This document shows positions 15,961 to 26,462 of a stretch of DNA of 64,000 bases, one piece after another; within the stretch, counting starts at the first letter, position 1, and each line of letters starts with the position of its first letter. Below the pieces are notes generated by a model that made no database searches, was not told where the DNA came from, and saw only the letters and a program-made list of their open reading frames with translations. The translations under genes were made by a program, and so were the position numbers. Source of the stretch: Urechis unicinctus (taxonomy: Eukaryota; Annelida; Polychaeta; Xenopneusta; Urechidae); assembly GCA_034190875.2 (NCBI GenBank), contig CM067358.1:46714327-46778326 (forward strand), read 5' to 3'.

Positions 15961-17638
15961 TATTATCAATATGCATATATTATGTTTACATTGACGGGTT
16001 TATTGTTGAAACGCTCTTTGTGCACTATCGCACCTACTGTCTCTTGAAACACAGTGACAATCCATTAGTTGCAAAACACGTCTCATTGTCATGAGATGGC
16101 CCCGAAGGGGATGAGTACATTAATTAATGATTCAATCTCGTTTATCACCGGCACCATACTGACATGTTCAAATCGTAGTGTAAAGTTTGCTCGATCTAAG
16201 TGTTCCGTATACTTACTGATATGTCGCCATTTCCAATACAGACGCAGTTATTGAGGAAATAAGGCCTGCTATCAAAATGTCTTCTTTATGTGCAATGTTG
16301 TGATTTATATATAGGGGTTTTTTCTATCAAATTATGGAATATCGATTAAAACATGTCATCGGCTGACTGTTATGAGACCCATAGAACTCAACGGATAATT
16401 CAAAATTTCCCATATACGTATACATTTCTGCAACAGCCATGACCCGGCTTTATCAACGTGCTCATCTCAATGATCTCAACTGTTTCGTGCAGACGGATCT
16501 CGATAACCATCGAGTCATTTATTGCCGGTACTAAGGCAATACAATATATCTGAGGTGTTACTGTTAAAATAGTGTTTTAACAGGTGTCATCATAACAAAT
16601 ATTGCTTTGTTGCAAAGCACGTACGCACGTCTGCCGTATTACAAAATGTTGTCATCGTCTCCAAAATTGAAATAATTTATTTATGGTTGGTTATTGATGT
16701 GCTCTACATTTTATGCACATATATTGAATCTGTTATTAATGACGTGACCATGAACGAGCACGCTTTATACCGCTCATGTCCATGACAGAATTCGAAAACT
16801 GACCAAACCATTTCAATATGATGTTGTAATCAAATTATACAATATCGTGCTGAACATTCCTTAACATTCGCACGCAAAATGGCTGCACAGTTTTTGCTAA
16901 AATTTCCAGCGTTGGTTCACAAAATGGAATATAGGCTGCCTATTCACTTCTCATTGCCGAAAATGCAGGAAATCGACCTATAGCCACTTAAGTTAAATAC
17001 AGTGCACAGGAAGATCAGGGCGAGATTCTCTAAGCAACCGATGTCTTCTGTCAATATATGACATTCTGTGACATTTATATACATCAACATTTTGTTTCAC
17101 CCCATAGGCTAATTGCTTACTAAAACAAACATATAGATATCTAGGGCGGTACATTATCAATTCACGCCTTTTGAAAACGGATACATTGAATTTTGGTTCC
17201 AAATCTAACTCCTGAAACATGTCCATACAGTGTTGCTTGATAGCACATAGAGCATTAGACTGCTAATGAAGTTGACTAATTCTTGGACGATGAAGGTCTT
17301 CTAACACCACTCAAATTGGCATTTTGATGACCATCGCTACTTTATAAGATTTCGTCGCGGGGAATTAACGTTAATCACCAGCTACGTTGTCGGGTAGTTT
17401 AGTTTGCTGTCTATATTATGCCACATTAAAATTATACCTTTCAATAGCCATAAAATAGTAGGTAGTTAGTACTCAACTTAGCTTTAGTAAACCACTGTCC
17501 TACATGATCGAGGTTAAATGTGCCCTGGTGCGATTCATGCAATCAAGAGGTCCATTTGAAACTATAAAGCATTACAGGAAAGCAGGATAAGGTTTGATGA
17601 AATGTGTGCAGGCGAGAGATACAAATGTGCGTGTCTAT
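15961..17638. other. Intergenic, no supported gene
   Basis: Small unsupported frames occur at 16069-16254 and 16993-17226. No repeat family match was found. Confidence 0.4.
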
Positions 17639-18161
17639 TCAGTATCTCTGGCTAATATCCAAAAGATATTTACCGTAGGTGTTTATGATCATGTAAATCA
17701 AATTGTATAGAACAAGATATACTGCATGAATGTCACGAACTTTAGCTTTGATGGTCAAACCTAGACAAGCATTGCCTCGTTCAAGCTCACTTAGCGACAC
17801 TATCTGTCCATTAACGGTTGAATCTCTTGAATCAATACCCAGATGTACGATAACATCACATAGACACGATATTACTTTATACAATTTTGACACGGAACGA
17901 TGATTTATCGTATCTATCAAGCGAAAGGCTACTGTCTTTTGATCGGGCGATATCTAGGAGCAGAAATGTATACGACGAAAATAATAACTTCATCAAAACC
18001 AATATTGGGAGCATGATAGTCTCTTTTTGTAATAATTCAGTGTAGTTACAATCGTCCGGCTGTCGGGTTAGACCTCTCAAAAGGCTAGTTGACTTTGGCG
18101 TTGAAGGCAAAAACACAACTAATATAATGGCTGCAACGGTACCGTAACCAATAGCAACCAC
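17639..18161 (-). pseudogene. Overlapping exon-like minus frames near family 3
   Basis: Two overlapping minus frames of about 94 codons (18161-17877 and 17920-17639) could be one coding track with a frameshift near 17900. The upstream part opens with a hydrophobic GTVAAIILVVFLP and contains a second signal-like run, MLPILVLMKLLFSS. The downstream part contains LTIKAKVRDI, which resembles the TIKAHIYADL of the family 3 exon at 31499-31804. The function is unknown. The hydrophobic segments suggest a membrane or secreted product if it was ever expressed. Confidence 0.3.
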
Positions 18162-18345
18162 ACCATTTTACAGAGACAGATGCACCCACCTGGGAGGACG
18201 ACAAGCTTGTTAGCCATCATCGCATCCTTACGTACATGGCTTGTCTATTGAGGCATTTCCTGTAATCCAACGCAGTGAGGCATGAGACTTCTCATATTCT
18301 GAACTGCTCTCCGCACCTTATCATCCAATATTTCTATTGGTATGT
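18120..18345. repeat. Family 3 fragment
   Basis: Plus-strand words catccttacgtacatggctt and gtctattgagg match the satellite monomer (catccttacgtacatggctt, gtctgctgagg) and the unit at 31340-31490. On the minus strand it reads VRKDAMMANKLVVLP and ends at CCCAG|GTGGGT (donor-like, 18189). The 31.4-kb copy reads VRKAVMMPNKLTFLP and ends at TATCAG|GTGAGT. An in-frame TAG lies upstream in this copy. Confidence 0.75.
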
Positions 18346-18829
18346 TTATTTATTGACAGCCGAGAGACACCCATCGTTAATATAAGAATTCCGCATCACA
18401 TTGCAATGGGCAGTAGTAATGCAAATGATGCAATATCCATTATCATGCGGTTGATATATCGCAGATGAGCCACTTATGGCTGTCACCCTTAGCATGGTGG
18501 AGTGGAAAAACGTTATTGCTCACTGAAGCAATATACTCCGGCGTTTCATTGCTATCGCATCGTACCGTGATGTTCAGCTGCTCCTCGTGGATCCCCGATG
18601 CACTCGTGGCTGTCTGGAACGAAGCATGAAGTAAATAAATATGGATTAATGACCTCTGCAAACATCACAATATAGTCCCTATCTTGACGGTCTAATGAAA
18701 TGGCTGAGAAGGATTTGGAGGTTGATATATCAATCCCTGTAATGAAACGATGAGTGTACTCAAGATAACACTACGTTAACATGTTATGATACCATCATTC
18801 ATTGGACGTTCATATTGTATCTGCTTTTC
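18346..18829. other. Intergenic, no supported gene
   Basis: A 72-codon minus frame at 18443-18661 has no paralogue or splice support. Confidence 0.4.
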
Positions 18830-19480
18830 ATATCCGAAAACCATAATCCCCATACAAATTTAAACAAACATCACATTTGCTGAAATTTTCAAATATTCCG
18901 AAATGAAATATTTGATGCACTCTGACAGATGACATACTTTTACATATTACCGACTCGTTGATCATTTTTGAGATACTTACGAATACATATACCTCAAGAT
19001 AATCCGGTCACATATTACTTGATATCAGCCTACTTGTATACAAAAGGGAACAAATATGCTCTTGTCTGATGCCTACACTTCCAAAGACATTTCATGTTTG
19101 ATGTAAGGAAATGAAGGATTCAATTATGTCGTGGCCTACTTACCCTCTTCCCATCTCCAATTCAGGTTAAATTTTACTGAGATGGCGCCAGTGACAAACA
19201 TTAAAGCATCCTGGAGCAATCCCATCACTCCTCTCTGCAAACAAGGCGCATTGAAATTCTGTGTATTCTGTGGTGCAGGGATCATGATTTGCATCCGTCA
19301 AAGAGAGGTGAATGGAATGTGAATGTTTCGAGCCTTTAACAGGAAATGCAATCCTTTCGTTTGACATCAGACAATATCCATCGAGCGTATACGGTGTCAA
19401 ACGTTAGGTTTGCTGCATTGATTTTCCTGTTGATACTTGTTTAGTCTACATCGGGTTACATGGAATATAGGACGTCTTAA
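18830..19480. repeat. Exon-cluster unit, copy 1 (19.2 kb)
   Basis: Resembles 21440-21960 in direct orientation (cacatttgctg-a-atcttcaa-at, gacagatgatat, aggaacaaata). Its exon-bearing part also matches 20890-21050. This appears to be a local three-fold duplication. Confidence 0.6.
19144..19294 (-). CDS. Putative exon ending at GTAAGT, RG-MG-LQ-A module
   Basis: The minus strand is open for 50 codons and ends at AGG followed by GTAAGTAGG (19143 down). It reads IPAPQNTQNFNAPC, then RGVMGLLQDALMFVTGAIS, then NLNWRWEE. The paralogous stretch at 20904-21050 reads KGMTGSLQEAIMFANGSIS with the same spacing. Matching positions are K/R-G-x-x-G-x-L-Q-E/D-A-hydrophobic-M-F-x-x-G-x-I-S. Keeping protein similarity while the DNA differs widely is the best coding evidence in this part of the window. 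The fold and function are not recognised. A short hydrophobic helix is possible. The 5' boundary is uncertain: acceptor-like cag triplets lie at about 19265 and 19275, and an in-frame TGA lies just upstream of the start chosen. Confidence 0.45.
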
Positions 19481-20749
19481 AATTCTGAAGCAAAATTCAC
19501 ATTAATCGAATACTGATATAACGACCAAATAATATGCTATTAAATAACACAGCAATGATGAGCAAACAAATTTGTTGTCATAGGAAATTAATTATTTTCT
19601 TAGCAACTACGTAACAGGATTATATACATGGAACAGATCCTTCGTTATCGTTAATTAATTATCATCATGTAATAAAATTAGGCATTAAAAGCTATTTCAT
19701 TTTGTTAGTGCCACTGAATTAAATCGAGCAATATAAATTTTTAAAGATACAGGCCACGTGTACCCTAAAAAATTACCATTAAGAGGAACACCTAGAAGTA
19801 GTGGAATCATTGAACAACGTCAGCAGTGTAGCTGCTTAACATAAGATACGGAATGAATTATACAAATTATCCTTTGTGTTCGTTCAGATGAATACGTTCG
19901 ATCGATTATATGGATATTTCCCATTTTCTTTGAAAGCTATTTATGCCAAGACGATCTTTTCAAGTACCATTTTGACCACGCGCAGCCGTAAAGGCTACGT
20001 ACTAAATATATTTGATGGCACACATCAGGCAACAGCTGACACATAGACTCTTTTACTTCGACGGAATACTAAAATTGTTGGGAGGGTAGGCACAAGCTGC
20101 CAGAAAGCAAACAACTATTAGCAACAGATAAACTTTAATCTTTATTTTCCTTTTAGGTATTACGAGGAATTTTAGCACACCAGCAGCAGTACATGCTTGA
20201 CATTCCAAGGCAAAGAACGATTTACATTTTTTAACCAATAGATATACCAACCACAGCAATATTCTAGAATTCCCTAGTGATAATAATTGTGCCAACATAG
20301 ATTTGGCAACTGTTCAATCACCAAACATCAGTCATGATATGCCATTATCAGCTGATATTTGCCAAATTATGCTAATAACAATAAAATAGAGTGATCGGCG
20401 TAGTGCGATGAAGGGCTATATTGCTCACATGAATACGTTATTGTTTGTGAGTCCGTGTTGGGTGTTATGCGCTACCAATAACAATTCGGTTCGCATAACG
20501 CTGGTAGACTACTTGTATCTGACGCTAGCAATGAAAAAGTGTCATTACAAAAAAGATACTTCATACAACCAACACATTGCATAATTATCAGGAATTAATT
20601 AAAGTAGATGCTTTTAATGCATGTGTCTGGGACGCATTTAATGATCCTAATGCAATACATATCTGTAGATGTATGTCAGTCTGTCTATTTGTTACCAATT
20701 AACATCAATATGGAGCGGTCTTGATATCACAAACGGGGTTCGGTAGGGG
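19481..20749. other. Intergenic, one lipoprotein-like frame unsupported
   Basis: A minus frame at 20053-20298 contains VYLLLIVVCFLAAC, signal-like, but there is no paralogue or splice site to support it. Confidence 0.4.
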
Positions 20750-20903
20750 AAAATTATCGGGAGCAACAGAAGCACAAGTGAACGTAATGTGGGTATAACG
20801 TACGGTTTTTGAACGATAAGACATCAGACATACTTTACCACATGTTCTTCGAAAACTGCTTTGGACAAAGAATTGTACCATTTCATTCCGATTGTGATTA
20901 ACA

Positions 20904-21050
20904 TCAGCCTATGAACCACTCTCGAGACCGCGAAATACTGCCGTTGGCAAACATAATTGCTTCTTGAAGTGATCCTGTCATTCCTTTCAGTACACTAGAC
21001 GCCCAGCAATACGCTATGTATGGTGCGCTGTAAATTTCCTGATCAAGACC
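20904..21050 (-). pseudogene. Exon-like paralogue of the 19.2-kb exon
   Basis: The minus frame is open from an upstream TAG for about 48 codons and ends at TGA. It reads DQEIYSAPYIAYC, KGMTGSLQEAIMFANGSIS and REWFIG. It aligns with the exon at 19144-19294. The donor-equivalent position reads GTTCAT rather than GTAAGT, so a functional splice site may have been lost. NGS is a potential N-glycosylation site. The product is unknown. Confidence 0.4.
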
Positions 21051-21439
21051 CTAATAGCATCCGGCGAAGAGACGCGGTGAATTCATAAAGAGTGAGCGCT
21101 CATTCAACACCAGCTTATCTGCCATAACTAAATCCACGCTGCAAAACTAATTCTGTGTTTTGATTCATGTGATCCCCTTTGGGTAGGTCTGGAAGCATTC
21201 ACCCATCTGTTTTACTGCCCGATGTCGTTCCGATAATGTTCTAAAATTCATAATAAATCATCGTAAATTTGTAGGTCAGGACACAAATCAGAATTAAATA
21301 AATACAGAATAGGTTTCTAGGTTGATATAGTTATTGTTGTGCAAAATGGTCTGCCTTCGTTGTTACAATATGTCAAGAATGCACGCTTAGTTATTATGTT
21401 GGGACGTTTAAACTGTGGTTGCCTTTTAACACAAAGGAA

Positions 21440-21960
21440 TATACTGGACAGCATTTCCATTTTGTAGACTATTTAATGCGCGAATTAAACCTCACATTTG
21501 CTGGCATCTTCAATATCCTGCAGTGAAAATGACAGATGATATGCTTTAACAGATTACTGAAATCTTTTTTTGATTCGTTTGACATTTTCCTAAACCAGAG
21601 AAATATCTTCTTGTATGTCTTACGAAATCAAATACCCGAAGATAATGCCTTACGGTTATTGAATTGCTTCTTATATTACTTGTCAACCATAGATGCATTA
21701 GGGAACAAATACCCACCTGTCTCCCAAACCCCTCTCATTACTAGTCGCCATCATAGGAATAAGGATATTTCAATCACCTTGTGATTTAACATCGCGTGCC
21801 GTTTGAAAGTCGAGAATTTGTGAAATGGCATCCTTCGAAGCAAATCAAATCAGCCCTCTCTGTGTGCAAAATATGCATAGACTAGTATCATGCCATGTGT
21901 TTCCATGGCATAAGATGTTATGCAGGATTGAATTGTGCACATGCTTCTTTTCCGTTATTG
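21440..21960. repeat. Exon-cluster unit, copy 3 (21.8 kb), decayed
   Basis: Direct copy of 18830-19480. The segment near 21815-21870 aligns with the exon of copies 1 and 2 on the minus strand, but it carries an in-frame TGA and small indels, so the exon is broken. The 82-codon plus frame at 21536-21784 looks like a shadow. Confidence 0.55.
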
Positions 21961-22911
21961 ATGTATCAATAGCTAATTAGCAAATCTGCAAATTGCCTGA
22001 ATAAAGAATGTGTTTATATTGCCAGGTAATCTCTGTTGCCGATGTATCGAGGATAGAGGACTGCAGTGATACCTGCTAAAATGGCTTAAAGAAGTATTAG
22101 AGGTTAAGAGTACAATGTTGTCATTGTCGGCACTTAGATCGTAGGGCTGCAGCTTGATATGCTTGCTGAGGCCATATCATCACCTTAAATCATAAGTGAA
22201 AGGAATATTTAGGATGTCACAAAGTCCTTGGGTGTACGCATTTATCCCAAAAAAATCCAAAAAATCTCGCTGCTTACGTGATATGTACTTCATCTACAAA
22301 GACTGCTGGGCATGATTGAAGCCACTTTTGTGTTGTCCCTGGTGTTCAAAAATCCATAACTTTGCATGTTGTTTGGTGTGAATATTAGCTGAAATCCCCA
22401 CTGGACGGGTGATGTAGCTAATGTTAATACTAATAATCAGTTTTAAGGTTGAGCGATATCACCGAAATAATCGGCTGAAATAGGGCGTCTTTGTCGGAAA
22501 ACAGTACTGATTTGTGCGCATTTTACACAGGTCACAGTGTTATCGTCATTTGTCACTAAACGCACCAGCCATCATTGTAAGTTTACTGACAGTGTCTGCA
22601 AGCAAGGTGGAAAATTATGCAGTATTGGAGGACAAATGACTGGCTGGCTAACTTTGTGTTTGCCATTGTTAGCTGTTATAGGCAACATCGGGAACCTAGG
22701 CCGTCATTATATGCTACGAATTGTCTCGTTGGTACGACATCACTCGAACGATGAGATATTGGTCTCATCTTTAGCATTTTACATCTCCTATTTTGTACAA
22801 TACAATATACAACCTCTGTGGCGATGGATAGGTTGGACAACGTTATGTAAAGAGGTGAATAGGGTTTGTTTACGAGCTCGGTCTTTATATCTTACAGCAT
22901 ATAATTAAATT
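21961..22911. other. Intergenic with one long unsupported plus frame
   Basis: The plus strand is open from 22471 to 22908 (about 146 codons), with two hydrophobic stretches (LTLCLPLLAVIG and LAFYISYFVQY) and an acceptor-like ttttacacag at 22521-22530. At this base composition one such frame by chance is expected in 64 kb, and no paralogue was found. Confidence 0.25.
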
Positions 22912-23430
22912 GTTAAGAGTAATTACACTCTAATGGATCCTATTCATATCATAAATGCATAGTCATGATGTGTTTCATTGAGGAGGGTAACTGCAGCATG
23001 TTCGTTTACAATTGTAATGAAAAGGCATCCAAGTGATAAGTCAGGTTAACGACCGGGTGAGTGTCATCAGCCGTCTCATAAAGAAGTACCAAACAGCCAT
23101 TGTTCCTGTGGCCGTCGCCAATCGTTTACTAAAGTCAGAATATTGGCAATAAATTTGGCACAGGCAGGCAAAGATGAGAATGTTGACGAGAATGACAGTA
23201 AATTCAGATCATTTGGGTTTTTTGGGTGTTCAAGGCGCATTTCAGCTGAATTATGCCTGTGGTCCTTCCATATTGACACTTATACGTATAAAAGTATATA
23301 TTGCGTAGATTTCTATGCTTGCGCCTCGCTCTTATTTCACGTAGATCTATGTTCTGATTTGTGCGTCACTTTTAACCGCTATCTTAAGACAACGCGATTT
23401 AACCTAGATATCATCCGGTGCAAATAACCA
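22912..23430. repeat. Family 2 dispersed unit, copy c
   Basis: Direct diverged copy of 3765-4230 (gaggagggtaactgcagcatg, gtgataagtcaggttaacga, tgttcctgtggccgt, cacgtagatcta). On the minus strand it preserves the hydrophobic start VILVNILIFACL followed by SKRLATATGT, as in the frame at 3842-4051, then meets a stop. Confidence 0.75.
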
Positions 23431-23940
23431 TCAACGTCGCTACATTTTTGCATAAGAATCCGTCTTGAACAAAATGCTATGCCACGTATTCCACTTTTAA
23501 GTATAATACTAAACTGTCAAAACAACGACCTATGGTTATTAGTGATGTAGTTTGTTGTCATTTACTGATAGTATAAGTGCCTGCACGCATAATATCCCGG
23601 AACCATTGCGATTACTAACGGTAGCACCTAATACGATGCAACGTGAAACGTTTGTGTGGTTGTTCTCTAAATATATACAATTGTCGTCCAATATCGCTGA
23701 CATCTCTTTCCTTGCAGCGACCAAATCTCATCTTGGTTCATATGCATCAACAGGCCAATGAATCGTCCGCATTCATCATTCAGAATATTGTCGGGCCACT
23801 GGCGGTGCTTTTGGCGGAACACTTTGTGCCCACCACACAAGGGGAAAGAGTTATATGATACAGCAGATAGAGACAATGATTCCGGCTCCAACAACAGCTC
23901 CGTGTCTGTAGAATGAGCGTGAAATTATCAAAGATGGGAG
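23431..23940. other. Intergenic, no supported gene
   Basis: Several overlapping frames on both strands (23539-23894) have no support. The 15-base word acctaatacgatgca near 23624 recurs at 4431, so the family 2 similarity may extend here. Confidence 0.4.
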
Positions 23941-23946
23941 AAATGT

Positions 23947-23982
23947 CGGGGGTAGGGGGGCTACATTGGGGGGGGGGGGGGT
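23947..23982 (+). repeat. G-rich tract (G5, G6, G14)
   Basis: Runs of 5, 6 and 14 guanines lie within 36 bases, separated by TA and CTACATT. The tract has quadruplex potential on the plus strand and resembles in composition the G-run of the satellite monomers. Confidence 0.85.
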
Positions 23983-26254
23983 TATTGGCGAACTATAGTA
24001 AATGCTGAAAACTGCTTATAGCGAAAATGAAGCGTGCAACAGCTCATCAATGACAGGACCCCGTTGATACAGAGTGAGATCCACTCATTTGGAAGGCGTG
24101 CGTTGGTGACATTACTGCCTGAATCACTTGATGAAACGATGTACTTGCCTTCTTGTATTGACAGCAGGTCAGTGTCCTCAGCGCATGTACCTAAATTGCA
24201 CAATAAAGCAATTTATTCACCACGCAGGCGATGTTGCAGTTGGTGTTTCAGTATCATATATAACTCTGTCGCTATTTATCATCCTGTCGCAATAATATTG
24301 CAGGTACTTGGATGGAACTAACAAATTATCGTTCGAAACGACCATAAAGCATTCTGACTGAACCTTTGAATATTCTCTATGGCAAATCTCGTTTGTGTAT
24401 TGTCCACTGGAAGCATACTTGGGAGCATAGGCTGCATATGGTCGAACATACACTGTGAGGTTAGTACGGACATGGTAGTGGCCTACACTGCACCATATAC
24501 ATCGCGAAGGTTGGTACTCTCTAACTAGAAATGGTCACTCATGCTTTCGTACCTGCTGACACATCGACTATACAGTTGTTCAGTCGTTGCCATGAAGCAA
24601 TGCCATGAAATATGTAATATGTAAGCAATAAAGCACTACTCAGTGTGGTTAAACTTGTGTTTTTGCACGTTTTGATCAAAGTTTGCAATCACACCCATCT
24701 TCCAAGCAGTCCAGACTATTCATATAGTTAAACCAACTGCGCGACGCAGATAGCACAATAGGCACCTCGTGGATTGCAGATATTATGAGCGCTGACGAAA
24801 AATGTCTGAGTCATTTGCAGAACGATGAAACTGGAGATGATGAAACCTTATATTATAGTACGGTAAGGTAGCCCATATATTTATGATGGGTTATACCACG
24901 AGTGAAGCCATTGTTATGCTTATCAGTAGGTCATCTAAGTCGGAGCTGAGCAATATATAGCAAGAAAAGGCGAGTGGTGTTATCTCGATCATTACCATAG
25001 AGCGGCTTGACACATTTGTGACACAGTATTCATGTGCTGGTGTTATCCGAAGCCTATATGAACGTCCACTTCATCTTGTCCGCGCATTGTCAGATAATGT
25101 GGAATGTCCTGTTCAGGGAGATAACACATCTCTGCAGAAAGATAACGCATGACGACGCGCATCGGCTGGTTATTTTTTGCTAACTCTGACAGATCACCGG
25201 ATTATCCCATAAGGCTGTACAACGTTGGATATAACCCGTCAAAACTAGGTGGTTTTAACCACTGTAATTACAGCGTAAAGTTATATGTGACCTTCTGCAC
25301 AGCTATACGTCGTGTTACACAAATATATACTGGGTATATGCACCTCCGAAGATGATATATATCTGGGCACTTTAATTTCCCTTAATCTTACCGTAATGGA
25401 TACTTTGATTGTTATCTGGCATAAGATTTACTAGCAACTTGGATGGAAGCTGGCGTATATCTTCAATCAAAGTGCAAACACAATATCTACTGATGTTGAG
25501 AGTGATAAGCTATGGGAATATGAAATATAAAAGTTCCCTAACGTTCTACTAAGCCACTATTAGACTGTGGCCATGGCGCTAAATTCGCCTCCGTTTTTCA
25601 GTTCCGTGACCACCATCTGGGGTGGGGGTAAAAAGTTGATGAAAACGGAACCTAAAACTCTTCTAAGGTACATGGGTTTTTTTCACAGCCGCAAATGTTG
25701 CACATTTGCGAGAAACACTGCGTTAAAGGGTCATTTGACATCAACTGAACGTATAAAAATATTTTCTCATTTCAGAACACTTGGAGAACTGTAATTATAA
25801 CAAAGACTTTGATGTTGTAATTCGAATTCTATTCTGTAAACAGTGTTTATGTATCATGGTAGAAAATAGCAAAGAAATAAAGAAACAAAATCAATAAATT
25901 TCCTTCAATAAACGCAGAAGATGCACCAATTAAATGCAACGTGCAGTTGTTTTTTTGTGAACAAGACATGCCTTAAATTGTTGTAAATATTATGTAATAA
26001 ATTTAACTCTGCAATGACAGATCTCACTGTTTTATACTTAAAACTGATGATTAATGCTGTAACTGAAACTAATCAGAATATAGCGAAAGGAGTACATAAT
26101 GGTGTCTCATGTCGTAGCATAAAGTTGAAACATAATGAAGGAAATGGAGCAAAATATTCCCTCAAAGGAATTAATAATAATGTACGCATTTTTCCTATGA
26201 TCTCAGCTTGTGAGAAATACAAGTTTGAGATGGTGTTCCCGCAAACATACATAT
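23983..26254. other. Intergenic; one fragment shared with 2.2 kb
   Basis: Around 24425-24560 is the partner of the 2155-2280 fragment. Remaining frames (for example 24034-24453, 25149-25355, 25567-25794) have no support. The plus frame at 26014-26403 partly overlaps, on the opposite strand, the acidic tail called below. Confidence 0.45.
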
Positions 26255-26462
26255 CAAAAAGCTTAATCTTCTTCAAGATCAGAATCCTCATCGTCATCAT
26301 CCTCATCATCTGCTGGATCCTGCAACATTGCTACAGTTCTTCCTGGCACACTTACATAGTTCTGTTCATGGAACGTTATTCTGCAATCATGTGCATGTGC
26401 TAACGTTGCTACATCTGTTAAATCTAAGAACAGTAGACCAACTCCATGACAGTATCTGGTGC
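26255..26462 (-). other. Open C-terminal segment with acidic tail
   Basis: The minus strand stays open for about 66 codons, from just after a pyrimidine-rich ccctttcacctgcaccag to a TAA at 26255-26257. It reads TRYCHGVGLLFLDLTDV, FHEQNYVSVPGRT and ends in an aspartate/glutamate run (DDEDDDDEDSDLEED). It could be the C-terminus of the decayed gene in another frame, or the last exon of a host gene whose other exons lie elsewhere. I do not recognise it as a named protein. Its intactness contrasts with the frames beside it. Confidence 0.4.

Noticed and set aside
20053-20298. Secreted or lipoprotein-like protein with LLLIVVCFLAAC
   Set aside because: Single short frame with no splice site or paralogue; hydrophobic runs are common in AT-rich DNA.
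22471-22908. 146-codon open plus frame as a membrane protein gene
   Set aside because: Its length is about the maximum expected by chance at this base composition in 64 kb, and no paralogue or second exon was found.
26014-26403. 129-codon plus-strand frame
   Set aside because: Its right half lies antisense to the acidic minus-strand segment, and its left half is AT-rich with no support.
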